64,000 bases of DNA from Arthrobacter jinronghuae (lineage in GTDB: Bacteria; Actinomycetota; Actinomycetes; Actinomycetales; Micrococcaceae). The notes below the pieces were generated by a model. That model was not told the DNA's origin. It saw only the letters and a program-made list of their open reading frames with translations, and did no database searches. This document shows, piece after piece, positions 63,856 to 64,000 of this stretch. The stretch spans positions 1,922,001 through 1,986,000 of the forward strand of contig NZ_CP104263.1 of the NCBI RefSeq assembly GCF_025244825.1, read 5' to 3'. The position numbers were made by a program, and so were the translations under genes. Each line of letters begins with the position of its first letter. The stretch's first letter is position 1.

Positions 63856-64000
63856 ATGCCCCTCCTTTCCGCAGAAGATTCTCCCCACAGCCACGCCGAC
63901 GCAGCACTGCAGGCGGTTTTCTGGGATATGGACGGCACCCTCGTGGATACCGAGCCGTATTGGATCGCCGCCGAAAAGGAACTGACCTCGAGTTTCAACG
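63856..64000 (+). CDS. HAD family hydrolase, 5' end only
   Basis: The first 48 codons are in the window. AVFWDMDGTLVDTEPYW contains the HAD nucleophile and acid/base aspartates at residues 24 and 26 and the DTEP continuation of the beta-phosphoglucomutase-like subgroup. TAGACT at 63844-63849 is 6 nt before the ATG, so the mRNA is probably leaderless. The substrate cannot be told from the fragment. Confidence 0.88.
   Translation, partial: MPLLSAEDSPHSHADAALQAVFWDMDGTLVDTEPYWIAAEKELTSSFN

Overview
The window looks like a chromosomal core region of a high-GC actinobacterium, most likely a Micrococcaceae member close to Arthrobacter. The evidence is the mycothiol ligase gene mshC, an actinobacterial SUF operon led by sufR, a glgC/glgA pair of the maltose-1-phosphate-synthase type, DUF222-HNH, DUF3099, DUF5703 and PAC2 family genes, frequent GTG/TTG starts, and strongly GC-biased third codon positions. 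I see no prophage, insertion sequence, CRISPR array or plasmid functions.

Layout. 1-7.2 kb: pentose-phosphate and hexose genes on the minus strand (tkt, tal, pgi, zwf, the last cut by the window edge), divergent from ctaB (heme O synthase). 7.2-10.7 kb: two adjacent tandem-repeat arrays, then ctaA (heme A synthase) in an operon with an ABC exporter. 10.8-15.6 kb: sufR-sufB-sufD-sufC and a MIP18/SufT-like gene for Fe-S assembly. 15.7-18.8 kb: an accessory-looking stretch with an NTF2-like protein, a gene fragment, a KptA RNA 2'-phosphotransferase and a DUF222-HNH protein. 18.8-21.8 kb: a zinc metallopeptidase gene behind a biotin ECF transporter (bioY-bioM-bioN). 22-25.3 kb: an ABC-F ATPase, then SURF1, a Cys-rich small protein and DUF3099. 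25.4-27 kb: fabG and a FabL-like SDR. 27-32.7 kb: serB, an ABC ATPase, an rRNA/tRNA methyltransferase, a lipoprotein, L31 type B, a lipoate ligase and a cupin. 32.7-42.5 kb: pepN, a GT-C-like membrane protein, a YeiH-like exporter, a P2-type ATPase and an unusual zinc-ribbon SDR. 42.6-45.2 kb: glgC and glgA, divergent. 45.2-46.1 kb: a second large repeat array. 46.1-52.6 kb: a fatty-acid locus laid out like mycobacterial fadE5 / fadA2-fabG4-htdX, with a TetR regulator. 52.7-64 kb: kynU, a universal stress protein, an APC permease, a CorC-type CBS protein, tRNA-Leu(GAG), an M20 peptidase, an acyl-CoA dehydrogenase, small conserved proteins, uppP, mshC, a PAC2 protein and the start of a HAD hydrolase.

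How the genes fit together. The left third groups NADPH supply, heme A synthesis, Fe-S cluster assembly and a SURF1 oxidase-assembly factor, matching the conserved actinobacterial tkt-tal-zwf / ctaB / ctaA / suf neighbourhood. The middle and right hold lipid metabolism (fabG plus an enoyl-reductase-like SDR, and the fadE5-like locus), glycogen synthesis, and the mycothiol and cell-wall lipid-carrier genes.

Most notable. Two repeat arrays 38 kb apart, both between convergent genes, contain diverged copies of the same hairpin-forming unit. One of them adjoins a 41-bp tandem array with a strict period. About ten genes have a TANNNT box 6-7 nt before the start codon and look leaderless. Several proteins have atypical architecture: an SDR without the YxxxK motif but with a zinc ribbon, a FabL-like SDR in the position usually held by InhA/FabI, and a permuted lipoate ligase.
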